The translations under genes were made by a program, and so were the position numbers. The notes beneath the pieces are model-generated. The model worked only from the letters and a program-made list of their open reading frames with translations. It searched no databases and was not told the origin of the DNA. From positions 1 to 22,615 of the forward strand of contig CAIUWU010000081.1 in NCBI GenBank assembly GCA_903902945.1: a stretch of 22,615 nucleotides of DNA, given 5' to 3'. The stretch is from an uncultured Pseudomonadota bacterium. GTDB lineage: Bacteria > Pseudomonadota > Gammaproteobacteria > Methylococcales > Methylomonadaceae. The first letter of the stretch is position 1; each line of letters begins with the position of its first letter. Shown piece after piece: positions 1 to 7,551 of the stretch.

Positions 1-141
1 ACGGAGTTTCTGTTCCAGCTCGGCGGTGTAATTGGCGACATCAGCCAGAAAAATCCGCACCAGCGTCAGCATGATCGCCATTGCGACCAGGCTCCATAGC
101 AGTAGATGCTTGCTTGCGCGGGATAGATGTCTGACTAGCAA
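1..141 (-). CDS. yhdP: YhdP-family AsmA-like envelope protein, N-terminus only (cut by window edge)
   Basis: Only the first 47 or so codons are inside the window. The reading frame begins directly after the rng stop, with TTG at 139-141 as the best start: the next in-frame ATG (79-81) would cut into the membrane segment. The visible peptide is a short basic N-terminus (VRHLSRASKHLLLW), one hydrophobic segment (LVAMAIMLTLVRIFL) and the start of an acidic helix (DVANYTAELEQKL). YhdP-type proteins are very large, anchored by one N-terminal inner-membrane helix, and are implicated in phospholipid movement across the periplasm. Identity rests mainly on position: in many gammaproteobacteria yhdP follows rng. 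The start codon is unusual and no clear ribosome binding site is seen. Without the rest of the gene the family call is probable, not certain. Confidence 0.6.
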   Translation of the reverse strand, partial: MLVRHLSRASKHLLLWSLVAMAIMLTLVRIFLADVANYTAELEQKLR

Positions 142-150
142 AACGGCAGC

Positions 151-1605
151 CTATAGCAGTACAACGTCGTAATGTTCCTGATTGTATTCGGCTTCGGCAC
201 GGATTTTGATGCCTACCCCCAGGAAAGTTTCCAGCTCGGCCAGCATATTGGCTTCTTCATCCAGCAGCATTTCCACCACTTGTTCGGAGGCCAGCACCAT
301 GATTTGCTGAACGTTGTACTGTCTGACCACGCGAATGATTTCGCGGAAAATTTCCAGACAAATCGATTCGGCGGTTTTCAGTACCCCGCGACCGCCGCAA
401 GTTGAGCAGGGTTCGCAGAGTATATGTTCGAGGCTTTCGCGGGTGCGTTTGCGGGTCATTTCGACCAGGCCCAGCGCTGAAACTTCGGTGATTTTGGTCT
501 TGGCGTGATCTTTATCCAGATTGCGCTGCAAGGCAGTCAGCACCTGTTTTTTGTGATCGTCGCTCTGCATATCGATAAAGTCGATGATGATAATGCCGCC
601 CAGATTGCGTAAGCGTAACTGGCGGGAAATGGTCTGCGCCGCTTCCAGATTGGTTTTGAAAATGGTTTCTTCCAGATTGCGCCCGCCGACATAACCGCCG
701 GTGTTGACATCGACTGTTGTCATCGATTCGGTCTGATCGAATACCAGATGACCACCGGATTTAAGTTTGACTTTGCGATCCAGTGCCTTGCTGATTTCGT
801 CCTCGACGTTGTAAATATCGAAGACCGGACGTTCGCCCGAATAATGCTCGATGATGGACACCATTTCCGGCACAAAGGTTTCGGCAAACTCGATCAGCCG
901 TAAAAAGGTTTCCCGGGAATCGACCCGGACTTTTTCGATGCCTTCTTTATATAAATCTCGCAGTGTACGGATGCTGAGCGGCAGGTCTTCGTGGATCAGG
1001 GTTTTGACTTTGGCTTTTTTGCTTTTTTCCTGAATCGACTCCCAGAGCATGTGCAGGAAAGTCATATCGGAATACAGAATCACTTCTTCCACACATTCCG
1101 CCGCAGTACGGGCAATGAAACCGCCCGGTACATTGTGTTTTTGCACATAGTTTTCGATACAAGCGCGCAGCCGGACGCGTTCTTCCTCGCATTCGATCCG
1201 TTGCGATACCCCGGAGTTACTGGCATAGGGCATATACACCTGATAACGTGAGGGGATGGAAATATCGGTAGTCAGGCGGGCGCCTTTATTGCCCAGCGGA
1301 TCTTTGGTGACCTGCACCACGATTTTCTGACCTTCTTTCAGGTAGTGCTCGATGTTGTCGGAGCCGGCTTTCAGTTCCTGGCTGTTGAAATCGGACAGAT
1401 GCAGGAAAGCGGCTTTATCCAGACCAATATCAACGAAAGCTGCCTGCATGCCCGGTAATACCCGGCAGACTTCACCTTTGTAAATATTGCCGACCAGACC
1501 TTTCTGACGCACCCGTTCGATGATCAGTTCTTGCAGAACGCCATTCTCGATGACGGCAACCCGCGTTTCCGGCGGGGTTACGTTAATCAGAATTTCTTCA
1601 CTCAT
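151..1605 (-). CDS. rng: Ribonuclease G
   Basis: RNase G of 484 residues, the usual length (E. coli about 489). It is a cytoplasmic endoribonuclease that matures the 5' end of 16S rRNA and cuts some mRNAs. An S1-like RNA-binding region lies at about residues 35-120 (GLVGNIYKGEV, then FVDIG). The RNase E/G catalytic core follows, with the two Mg-binding aspartates in TVDVNTG (D299) and IIIDFIDM (D342). The zinc-link cysteines are C400 and C403 in CSTCGGRG. It lacks the long C-terminal scaffold of RNase E, which supports RNase G. Its ATG overlaps the maf stop by 4 nt (ATGA), so translation is likely coupled, and yhdP follows at once downstream. Confidence 0.97.
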   Translation of the reverse strand: MSEEILINVTPPETRVAVIENGVLQELIIERVRQKGLVGNIYKGEVCRVLPGMQAAFVDIGLDKAAFLHLSDFNSQELKAGSDNIEHYLKEGQKIVVQVTKDPLGNKGARLTTDISIPSRYQVYMPYASNSGVSQRIECEEERVRLRACIENYVQKHNVPGGFIARTAAECVEEVILYSDMTFLHMLWESIQEKSKKAKVKTLIHEDLPLSIRTLRDLYKEGIEKVRVDSRETFLRLIEFAETFVPEMVSIIEHYSGERPVFDIYNVEDEISKALDRKVKLKSGGHLVFDQTESMTTVDVNTGGYVGGRNLEETIFKTNLEAAQTISRQLRLRNLGGIIIIDFIDMQSDDHKKQVLTALQRNLDKDHAKTKITEVSALGLVEMTRKRTRESLEHILCEPCSTCGGRGVLKTAESICLEIFREIIRVVRQYNVQQIMVLASEQVVEMLLDEEANMLAELETFLGVGIKIRAEAEYNQEHYDVVLL

Positions 1606-2180
1606 GCGATGACTTTAATCCCTTGTTTAGCTAATAGTTGTGCTGTCTCGAACAGCGGTAGTCCCATAATGCCCGAAAAACTGCCGCTGATCGACTCGAT
1701 GAATGTACTGGCCAGTCCCTGCACGGCATAAGCGCCGGCTTTGTCGCACGGTTCGCCGGTGTGCCAGTAGGCAACTATATCGGCATATTGGAGGGTTTTA
1801 AAGCGGACCTCGCTGATGCTTAATGCCTGCCAGTGCTGGTCGCCGCGCAAGGATACCGCACTATAAACCTGATGACTGCGGCCGGACAGGCGGCTGAGAA
1901 TGCTCACGGCATGCTCTAAATCACGGGGTTTGCCGATGATCTGGCCGTCACAAATCACACTGGTATCGGCGCTCAGCACCGGTAAACCGGTTTGCAGCCG
2001 TTGCTGGCAGGCGGCTGATTTTTCCGCCGCCACCCGTTCGACATATTGTTGCGGTGATTCCTGCGGCAATGGTGTTTCGTCGATAGCTACCACATGAATC
2101 TGATGGCTAATGCCAATCTGACGTAATAGTTCGCTGCGGCGCGGCGAGGCAGAAGCAAGAATAAGCTGAGCTGATGTCAT
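1602..2180 (-). CDS. maf: Maf-family nucleoside triphosphate pyrophosphatase (YhdE type)
   Basis: Maf house-cleaning pyrophosphatase, 192 residues. It hydrolyses non-canonical or excess nucleotides to the monophosphate plus PPi. The YhdE branch, which this resembles, acts on dTTP and UTP. Visible motifs are the N-terminal phosphate-binding SASPRRSELL (residues 10-19), the acidic site in SADTSVI (D72), KPRD (84-87) and the C-terminal DKAGAYAVQG. The E-S-x-Q-Q-Y segment after it and the linkage to rng both favour YhdE over the YceF (m7GTP) paralogue. The start lies 3 nt after the rlmH stop and the stop overlaps the rng ATG by 4 nt, so the gene is inside one operon. Confidence 0.93.
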   Translation of the reverse strand: MTSAQLILASASPRRSELLRQIGISHQIHVVAIDETPLPQESPQQYVERVAAEKSAACQQRLQTGLPVLSADTSVICDGQIIGKPRDLEHAVSILSRLSGRSHQVYSAVSLRGDQHWQALSISEVRFKTLQYADIVAYWHTGEPCDKAGAYAVQGLASTFIESISGSFSGIMGLPLFETAQLLAKQGIKVIA

Positions 2181-2183
2181 GGT

Positions 2184-2648
2184 TTAGCGATGATAAGGAT
2201 GATTGTTGAGCAGGCTCCAGGCCCGGTAGATTTGTTCGGCCACCACTACGCGTACCAGGGGATGTGGAAAGGTCAGCGGTGACAGGCTCCAGGATTCCTG
2301 CGCCATGTCCTTGACCTGCTGCGACAAACCTTCGGGGCCGCCGACCATCAGTGCCACCGGGCGACCATTTTCCAGCCAGCGTTTCAGCGCTTGTGCCAGA
2401 TCAGCGGTGGACCAGGGTTTGCCGGGAATATCCAGCGTCACGATATGGCTGCGGGGCGCCAGTGCGGTAATCATGCGTTCGCCTTCGTCGCGGGTAATCC
2501 GGGCCGTATCGCCACTGCGACGCTTGTCGGGGCTGATTTCCTTTAAAACCAGCTCACATTCACGGGGCAGGCGTTTGGCATATTCGTTGTAACCTTGCTG
2601 TACCCAGTCGGGCATTTTGTTACCAACGGCAATCAGTTGAATTTGCAT
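2184..2648 (-). CDS. rlmH: 23S rRNA (pseudouridine-1915-N3)-methyltransferase RlmH
   Basis: SPOUT-fold methyltransferase of 154 residues, the standard length (E. coli YbeA 155). It methylates N3 of pseudouridine 1915 in helix 69 of 23S rRNA, using SAM, on the assembled 70S ribosome. The N-terminus MQIQLIAVGNKMPDWV, the SAM-knot loop MVGGPEG (101-107) and the C-terminal knot helix AEQIYRAWSLLNNHPYH are all typical. It is the first gene of the minus-strand group and has a TATAAT box about 40 nt upstream. In many relatives rlmH follows rsfS (and nadD). Here those are absent and rlmH leads maf-rng-yhdP instead. No strong Shine-Dalgarno sequence precedes its ATG. Confidence 0.96.
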   Translation of the reverse strand: MQIQLIAVGNKMPDWVQQGYNEYAKRLPRECELVLKEISPDKRRSGDTARITRDEGERMITALAPRSHIVTLDIPGKPWSTADLAQALKRWLENGRPVALMVGGPEGLSQQVKDMAQESWSLSPLTFPHPLVRVVVAEQIYRAWSLLNNHPYHR

Positions 2649-2687
2649 GGATTTTGATTCGGGCAGGGAATTGGCACTAGGGGCGCG

Positions 2688-2718
2688 ATTATACCTTTAA
2701 ATAGCGGCCCGATTTCAA
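2688..2718 (-). promoter_or_regulatory. Probable sigma-70 promoter of rlmH-maf-rng-yhdP
   Basis: Read on the minus strand there is a perfect -10 box TATAAT (2688-2693) and a -35-like TTGAAA (2713-2718), 19 bp apart. The spacing is longer than ideal, so the -10 is the stronger half. Transcription would start near 2680, giving a leader of about 30 nt before the rlmH ATG. Confidence 0.6.
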
Positions 2719-2750
2719 ACAACGGCCTGCAGCCTAGTCAGGGCTATGGC

Positions 2751-2779
2751 TTGTTGCACGCCTGTTAGCCATTTACAAT
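2751..2779 (+). promoter_or_regulatory. Candidate promoter of the DAB-like operon
   Basis: TTGTTG (2751-2756) and TACAAT (2774-2779) are separated by 17 bp. The -10 matches 5 of 6 consensus bases and the -35 only the TTG. Use of this promoter would give a leader of about 190 nt containing the inverted repeat and the tandem repeat. A competing -10 (TATTAT, 2923-2928) without a good -35 would place the repeats upstream of the start instead. Confidence 0.35.
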
Positions 2780-2825
2780 CCCTGAACCGTGCAGTTTCAG
2801 GATTGTGCGTTATCTGTTTCCCATA

Positions 2826-2855
2826 ACCGATGTGGGCGTCCATCGCCACATCGGT
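2826..2855. repeat. 10-bp perfect inverted repeat (operator or hairpin)
   Basis: ACCGATGTGG (2826-2835) and CCACATCGGT (2846-2855) are exact inverse complements around a 10-nt spacer. The spacer adds a further CG/CG pairing, so an RNA hairpin is possible. No T-run follows, which argues against a terminator. It could be a dimeric regulator's binding site or a 5'-leader structure. Confidence 0.6.
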
Positions 2856-2866
2856 CAATACCCACC

Positions 2867-2888
2867 AAACTAGCCTTAAACTAGCCTT
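2867..2888 (+). repeat. Tandem 11-bp direct repeat AAACTAGCCTT x2
   Basis: Two perfect, abutting copies of AAACTAGCCTT at 2867-2877 and 2878-2888. An 11-bp period is about one helical turn, which would place two regulator contacts on the same DNA face. They end 34 bp before the -10-like TATTAT at 2923, a position compatible with an activator site. The function is inferred. Confidence 0.6.
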
Positions 2889-2975
2889 GGATGGCGACTC
2901 AATGTTATCCTGGCACAGTTTTTATTATCGGTTTCCCGAACTAAAAACCTCGAGATAACCTAACTTAAAACCTTC

Positions 2976-4436
2976 ATGGCTATTTTAAGCACTTTGCTGT
3001 CCATACCTGTTTGCGGCGCCTTGCTGCTGATCGTGATTCCGCAAGACTATTCCGCTTTGATCCGTTCGGTGGCCAATCTGATTACTGCGCTGGCTTTACT
3101 AACCGCGATTATGGTCTGGCAGCAGTTCGATCCGGGCAATGCTGCCGTGCAATTCAGTGAGTTTTATCCGCTCAATCCCAAGCTGGGCAGTGCCTATGCG
3201 CTGGGGGTTGATGGATTGTCATTGCCAATGTTGTTGCTGGCAACCTTGCTTAGCTGTGTTGCTTTGCTGGCCTCATTCAGTATTCAAGAAAGCCTCAAGG
3301 GTTATCACATCTGCGTGTTATTGCTGGAATTCGGCATGCTGGGGGTGTTTATGGCTCAGGATTGGGCTTTGTTTTATATCTTCTGGGAAGTCACGCTGAT
3401 TCCGCTGTTTTTTCTGATTGATCGCTGGGGCGGTAAACGCCGCCATGCTGCCAGTCTGAATTTTGTGCTGTATACCATGGGCGGTTCCGTATTCATGCTG
3501 CTCAGCCTGCTGGCCATCAGTCAGTATGATCTGGAACAGCAAGGTTCTTTGATGGTCGCGATGGGACAAGCCGCGCAGAGTATGCCTGTGCTCGAGCAGG
3601 TGCTGGTGTTACTGGGGTTTCTGATTGGCTTTGGCGTCAAGATGCCGGTGTTTCCGTTGCACGGCTGGCTACCGTTGGCCCATGTCGAAGCCCCCAGTCC
3701 TATCAGTATTCTGTTGTCGGGTATTTTGCTGAAAATGGGGGCCTATGGTTTGTTGCGCACCATCGCCATGTTGCCGGTAGCCGTCAAACTGTTACAGCCT
3801 TTGTTAGCCAGTCTGGCTTTGTTTGGCATGGTCTATGGCGGTTTGCTGGCCTGGCGGCAGAGTGATCTGAAGGCGATGGTGGCCTATTCATCGCTCAGTC
3901 ATATGGGGGTGGTGTTGTTGGGAATCGCGACCTTGAATCAGGCCGGGTTGATGGGTGCCGTGTTGCAAATGACGGCGCATGGTTTGCTGGCCGCTGTGAT
4001 GTTTTTGTGGGTGGGACTGCTGTATCAGCGCAGTCATAGCCGCGAGATTCAGGATCATCCGGGCATCTTGCCGACTTTGCCACGGTTTGCCTGGCTGGTT
4101 AGTCTGGCTTTGCTGGCAGCCATGGGTTTGCCCGGTTTTCTGGGTTTCATCGCCGAATTTCAGATTTTGCTGGGTGGTTTTCAGCAATGGCATTGGCTGA
4201 TGCTGGTGTTTAGTATCGGTGTGCTGATTAGCGCGGCTTATGCCTTGCGTACCTTGAATTGCTTATGGCAGCAGCGTCACGGCGCGACAGTTTTAGCGCT
4301 GGCTGATCTGAATGCGCTGGAATTTTCAGTCGGCGCGGTTCTGGTCGGCGGGCTGCTGGGACTAGGGCTGATGCCGGACGGGCTGATGCATTTATCGACG
4401 GCGACAGTCAGTCGTCTATTGTTGGTCTTCGAGTGA
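2976..4436 (+). CDS. NuoM-like proton-conducting membrane subunit (first antiporter-like subunit of the DAB-like operon)
   Basis: A 486-residue polytopic inner-membrane protein of the Complex I/Mrp antiporter family, closest to NuoM. By comparison with E. coli NuoM it keeps every key charged residue of the proton path: E138 in FWEVTLIP (NuoM E144), K222 in GVKMPVFPLHGWLP (K234), K253 in LLKMGAYG (K265), H335 in QMTAHG (H348) and E394 in FIAEF (E407). It should therefore be able to conduct ions. It is the first gene of the cluster and stops 7 nt before dabA. The ATG is the first in-frame start after a stop at 2961, but no Shine-Dalgarno sequence is seen, unlike the later genes. No peripheral Complex I genes lie nearby, so a role as a DabA partner is more likely than respiration. 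Confidence 0.9.
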   Translation: MAILSTLLSIPVCGALLLIVIPQDYSALIRSVANLITALALLTAIMVWQQFDPGNAAVQFSEFYPLNPKLGSAYALGVDGLSLPMLLLATLLSCVALLASFSIQESLKGYHICVLLLEFGMLGVFMAQDWALFYIFWEVTLIPLFFLIDRWGGKRRHAASLNFVLYTMGGSVFMLLSLLAISQYDLEQQGSLMVAMGQAAQSMPVLEQVLVLLGFLIGFGVKMPVFPLHGWLPLAHVEAPSPISILLSGILLKMGAYGLLRTIAMLPVAVKLLQPLLASLALFGMVYGGLLAWRQSDLKAMVAYSSLSHMGVVLLGIATLNQAGLMGAVLQMTAHGLLAAVMFLWVGLLYQRSHSREIQDHPGILPTLPRFAWLVSLALLAAMGLPGFLGFIAEFQILLGGFQQWHWLMLVFSIGVLISAAYALRTLNCLWQQRHGATVLALADLNALEFSVGAVLVGGLLGLGLMPDGLMHLSTATVSRLLLVFE

Positions 4437-4443
4437 CAGTGTC

Positions 4444-7400
4444 ATGACGGTATCCTATAACCAAGCATTGCGGCAGCGGATTCAGCAGGCCATCGAGCAT
4501 CTCGATCATGTTTTGCCGGGCCAGGCGCCGATCCATGATTTCGTTCATCACAATACCTTGCATGGTTTTCAGCATTTGCCGTTTGAACAGGCGCTGGCCG
4601 AGTTCAAAGCCTTAACCGGCATCGATGCGTATTTGAGTCATGCCCATTTCCGGCAGTTTTATCAGCAGGGGCGAATCGACGATAACGATCTTGAATACGG
4701 CTTGCAGCAGTTGCTCGATGCAGACCTGTCGCAAACTGTGCTGCAGATCGACAAACGCGCTATCAGCAAGGCCCAACTCTATAAACAGTTGCTGTTGATG
4801 GATGATCAACCGCTGACAGTCGCCGTGATCCGCTGGCGGCTGGCACAAGCGGCGCCGTCGCAACGACAGCTATGGCAAGCGCTGGTTGCTAAATTTCAGT
4901 TCGATGATACTGATCCGGAACCTTGGTCACTGAACGGTATAAGCGCCGAGCGCTTGACCGAGGTCTATCAATCTGAAATCCACACGTTGTTTGCCAGTGT
5001 TGGTGAGCAGTTAAGTTTACGCAGTCTGCTGTTGGCGTTGACGGGTATCGATATTCTGGAAACCCTGCAGCCCTATCTGATTCGCAGTTGTGCCACGGTG
5101 CTTGATGAAGGCCTGGCGGCCTGGCATCTGCCGGAATGGCAAACCGATGGCTGGTATCAAAGCTGGCGGCAAACGCTGGATTTCGAGCTTCTACCGGTAC
5201 TGCATGATTTGCAGGATGCTCAGGCGGTTATCGAAGCCTTACCGGAGCAGCCGCTGGATGCCATTATTCAGCAGCTGGAAGCTTTGGCGATTCCTGTCGA
5301 ACGCTGGGCTGCTTACTTGCAACGGCTGGCATTGGAGTTACCGGGCTGGGCAGGCTTGATCAACTGGCGGCAGCAGCATCCTGATTATCAGCGGCGGATT
5401 GCTCCGCGACTGGCAGACTATCTGGCGATCCGGCTGGTGCTTGACCGGCTTTATTTGCAACAGCTGTGCCGGCAGCAGCATTTGCCGGCGCCGCGACTGG
5501 ATAAATTGCAGCATTATTTCAGTCTCCATCCGGCAGAGTTTGGTTTGCGACAGGCTTTGTTTGCCGGGCAGGTTCCCGAGTCGCTGGCCGCTGAAGTGCA
5601 AAAGGCGCTTAGTGCGGGCAGTGACGGACTTGAAACGCAGTGCCTGCTGGCTGGGCAGTTGTATCGATGGCAGCAGCAACAAGTCGGTCAGGGCGGGGTT
5701 AATCATCAGCAATTGTGGCAATTAATGCAGCTATGTCAGCAACTGGCGATTGATGTCGGCGGTTTAGGGCATATCACTAGCGCCGATGGTTTACGGATGC
5801 TGCAACTGGCCAAACAATTTAGCCAACAGCAGCAAAGTCTGGTCTGGTTGCATGCCTACGAACATCATTATCAGCAGCAGTTGTTGCAGGCGCTGCATGC
5901 CAATCATCAGCGCGGCCGCTGGGCCAGTCGTCAGCAACGACCGGAGGCGCAGATCATTTTTTGCATGGATGACCGGGAAGAAGGCATTCGTCGCCATCTG
6001 GAAGAACATAACCCGAACCTCGAAACCCTGGGGGCCGCCGGTTTTTTTGGTATGGCAATCAATTACCGCAGCCTGGATGACACGCAGCTGACTGCGTTGT
6101 GCCCTGTAGTGGTGACGCCTGCCCATAGCATCGAAGAACAGCCTTTGGCCGGGCAGCAGCACAAACTCGCCCGGCGTCAGCAGGGCAGAGCTTGGCAACA
6201 AGCAATGGCGCGACTGGTATTTCACGGTTTGCGGCGTGACACCTGGCTGGCCTATCCGCTGACACTGTTGATGGCGCCAGTGACCTTGGTCGGTTTGCTG
6301 GCCAAGAGTTTTTTCCCGCAGTTACAGCAGCAGCTTTTGCAGCGCTTCAGCGCAGCGATGGCACCGCCGCTTGTTACCGAGTTGCAGATCAATGCCAGTC
6401 AGCCGCAGCTGCCAGCGACACCTGAGATGCCCAGACAGGGATTCACCGATCAGGAGCAGGCCGACCGGGTTGCCGCATTTCTGCGCAATACTGGACTGAC
6501 CTATGGTTTCGGGCAATGGGTGGTGTTGATGGGGCACGGCTCTGTCAGCCAGAACAATCCGCATCTGGCCGCTTATGATTGCGGTGCCTGCAGTGGCCGG
6601 CATGGCGGTCCCAATGCACGGGTGTTTGCCGCGATTGCCAACCGTCCGGAAATTCGCGGTTTGCTGGCAGAACGGGGCATTGAAATTCCGGATGACACCT
6701 GGTTTGTCGGCGCCGAACACAATACCGGCAATGAAATGATCGACTATTACGATTTACAGCACTGGTCCGTCGAACGTCAGGCTGGTTTCAAGCGGTTGCA
6801 GCAACAACTGGCGCACGCTCAGCAAATGTCGGCCCATGAGCGTTGCCGGCGGCTGGCATCGGCGCCGCGGCGTCCCAGACCGGTTAAGGCCTTACAGCAT
6901 TTTCTGAACCGCAGCAGTGATTTCTCCCAGGCCCGTCCCGAGTTGGGCCATGCCACCAATGCCGCAGCCTTCATCGGTCGTCGCTCCCAGACGCAGGGGG
7001 CTTTTTTCGACCGGCGTTTGTTTCTGATTTCCTATGATCCGACCCAGGATGCCGACGGCAAGATTCTCGAAGGTATTTTGCTGGCGGTCGGGCCGGTGGG
7101 GGCAGGGATTAATCTGGAGTATTACTTTTCGACCGTCAACAACCAACGCCTGGGCTGCGGCTCCAAAGTCCCGCATAACCTGACCGGATTTTTTGCCGTG
7201 ATGGAAGGCGCCAGCAGCGATTTAAGAACCGGTTTACCTCGGCAGATGATTGAGATTCATGAAGCGATGCGCCTGCAGATTGTGGTTGAAGCCAGCACCG
7301 CGATACTGGAACAGATTTATGCACGTCAGCCGTCGCTTCAGGAGTTGATTGGTGGTGGCTGGGTACATTTATCCAGTAAAGATCCGCACAGTGGCGATAT

Positions 7401-7551
7401 TTTTGTATTCCGGCGCGGACAAGGGTTTCTGCGCTGGCAGCCGGGCACAATCCCATTAGCGCTGCGTGACAGTTCAGCGGATTGCTACCGCGATCATCGT
7501 GAAGCACTGGAACCCATGTTAATCAGGCAGCCGGCAGGAGTTGAAGCATGA
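4444..7551 (+). CDS. dabA: DabA-like inorganic carbon transporter subunit (DUF2309/UPF0753)
   Basis: A 1035-residue soluble or peripheral protein of the DUF2309 family. DabA is thought to be a carbonic-anhydrase-like zinc protein that turns CO2 into bicarbonate in one direction, driven through its membrane partner. The four metal ligands known in Halothiobacillus DabA2 (C351, D353, H524, C539) are matched by C507 and D509 (FCMDDRE), H698 (MGHGS) and C713 (YDCGACSG). The H-to-C spacing of 15 is identical. The family N-terminus HDFVHHNTLHGFQHLPF is present at about 31-47. The numbering implies some 150 more residues before the metal site than in DabA2. The start follows the upstream stop by 7 nt, with a weak GAGTGA site, and the stop overlaps the next ATG by 4 nt. 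A DAB role is strongly supported; actual activity is inferred. Confidence 0.95.
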   Translation: MTVSYNQALRQRIQQAIEHLDHVLPGQAPIHDFVHHNTLHGFQHLPFEQALAEFKALTGIDAYLSHAHFRQFYQQGRIDDNDLEYGLQQLLDADLSQTVLQIDKRAISKAQLYKQLLLMDDQPLTVAVIRWRLAQAAPSQRQLWQALVAKFQFDDTDPEPWSLNGISAERLTEVYQSEIHTLFASVGEQLSLRSLLLALTGIDILETLQPYLIRSCATVLDEGLAAWHLPEWQTDGWYQSWRQTLDFELLPVLHDLQDAQAVIEALPEQPLDAIIQQLEALAIPVERWAAYLQRLALELPGWAGLINWRQQHPDYQRRIAPRLADYLAIRLVLDRLYLQQLCRQQHLPAPRLDKLQHYFSLHPAEFGLRQALFAGQVPESLAAEVQKALSAGSDGLETQCLLAGQLYRWQQQQVGQGGVNHQQLWQLMQLCQQLAIDVGGLGHITSADGLRMLQLAKQFSQQQQSLVWLHAYEHHYQQQLLQALHANHQRGRWASRQQRPEAQIIFCMDDREEGIRRHLEEHNPNLETLGAAGFFGMAINYRSLDDTQLTALCPVVVTPAHSIEEQPLAGQQHKLARRQQGRAWQQAMARLVFHGLRRDTWLAYPLTLLMAPVTLVGLLAKSFFPQLQQQLLQRFSAAMAPPLVTELQINASQPQLPATPEMPRQGFTDQEQADRVAAFLRNTGLTYGFGQWVVLMGHGSVSQNNPHLAAYDCGACSGRHGGPNARVFAAIANRPEIRGLLAERGIEIPDDTWFVGAEHNTGNEMIDYYDLQHWSVERQAGFKRLQQQLAHAQQMSAHERCRRLASAPRRPRPVKALQHFLNRSSDFSQARPELGHATNAAAFIGRRSQTQGAFFDRRLFLISYDPTQDADGKILEGILLAVGPVGAGINLEYYFSTVNNQRLGCGSKVPHNLTGFFAVMEGASSDLRTGLPRQMIEIHEAMRLQIVVEASTAILEQIYARQPSLQELIGGGWVHLSSKDPHSGDIFVFRRGQGFLRWQPGTIPLALRDSSADCYRDHREALEPMLIRQPAGVEA

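Larger units (their letters stand above)
2649..2975. other. Divergent control region between rlmH and the DAB-like operon
   Basis: No convincing coding sequence is present in these 327 nt. The left part holds the rlmH promoter. The rest is the leader of the plus-strand DAB-like operon: a possible promoter at 2751-2779, a 10-bp inverted repeat at 2826-2855, an 11-bp tandem repeat at 2867-2888 and an isolated -10-like TATTAT at 2923-2928. No rho-independent terminator is evident. The number of ordered elements suggests regulated expression, perhaps by CO2 or bicarbonate supply, but that is inference. Confidence 0.6.

Noticed and set aside
2911..2925. TGGCAC resembling the -24 half of a sigma-54 promoter before the DAB-like operon
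   Set aside because: The required GC at the -12 position, 10 bp on, is missing (the sequence is a T/A run).
3888..4193. Long open frame on the minus strand inside the first NuoM-like gene
   Set aside because: It is antisense to a clearly conserved membrane protein and has low-complexity, Gln/His-rich content typical of a shadow frame.
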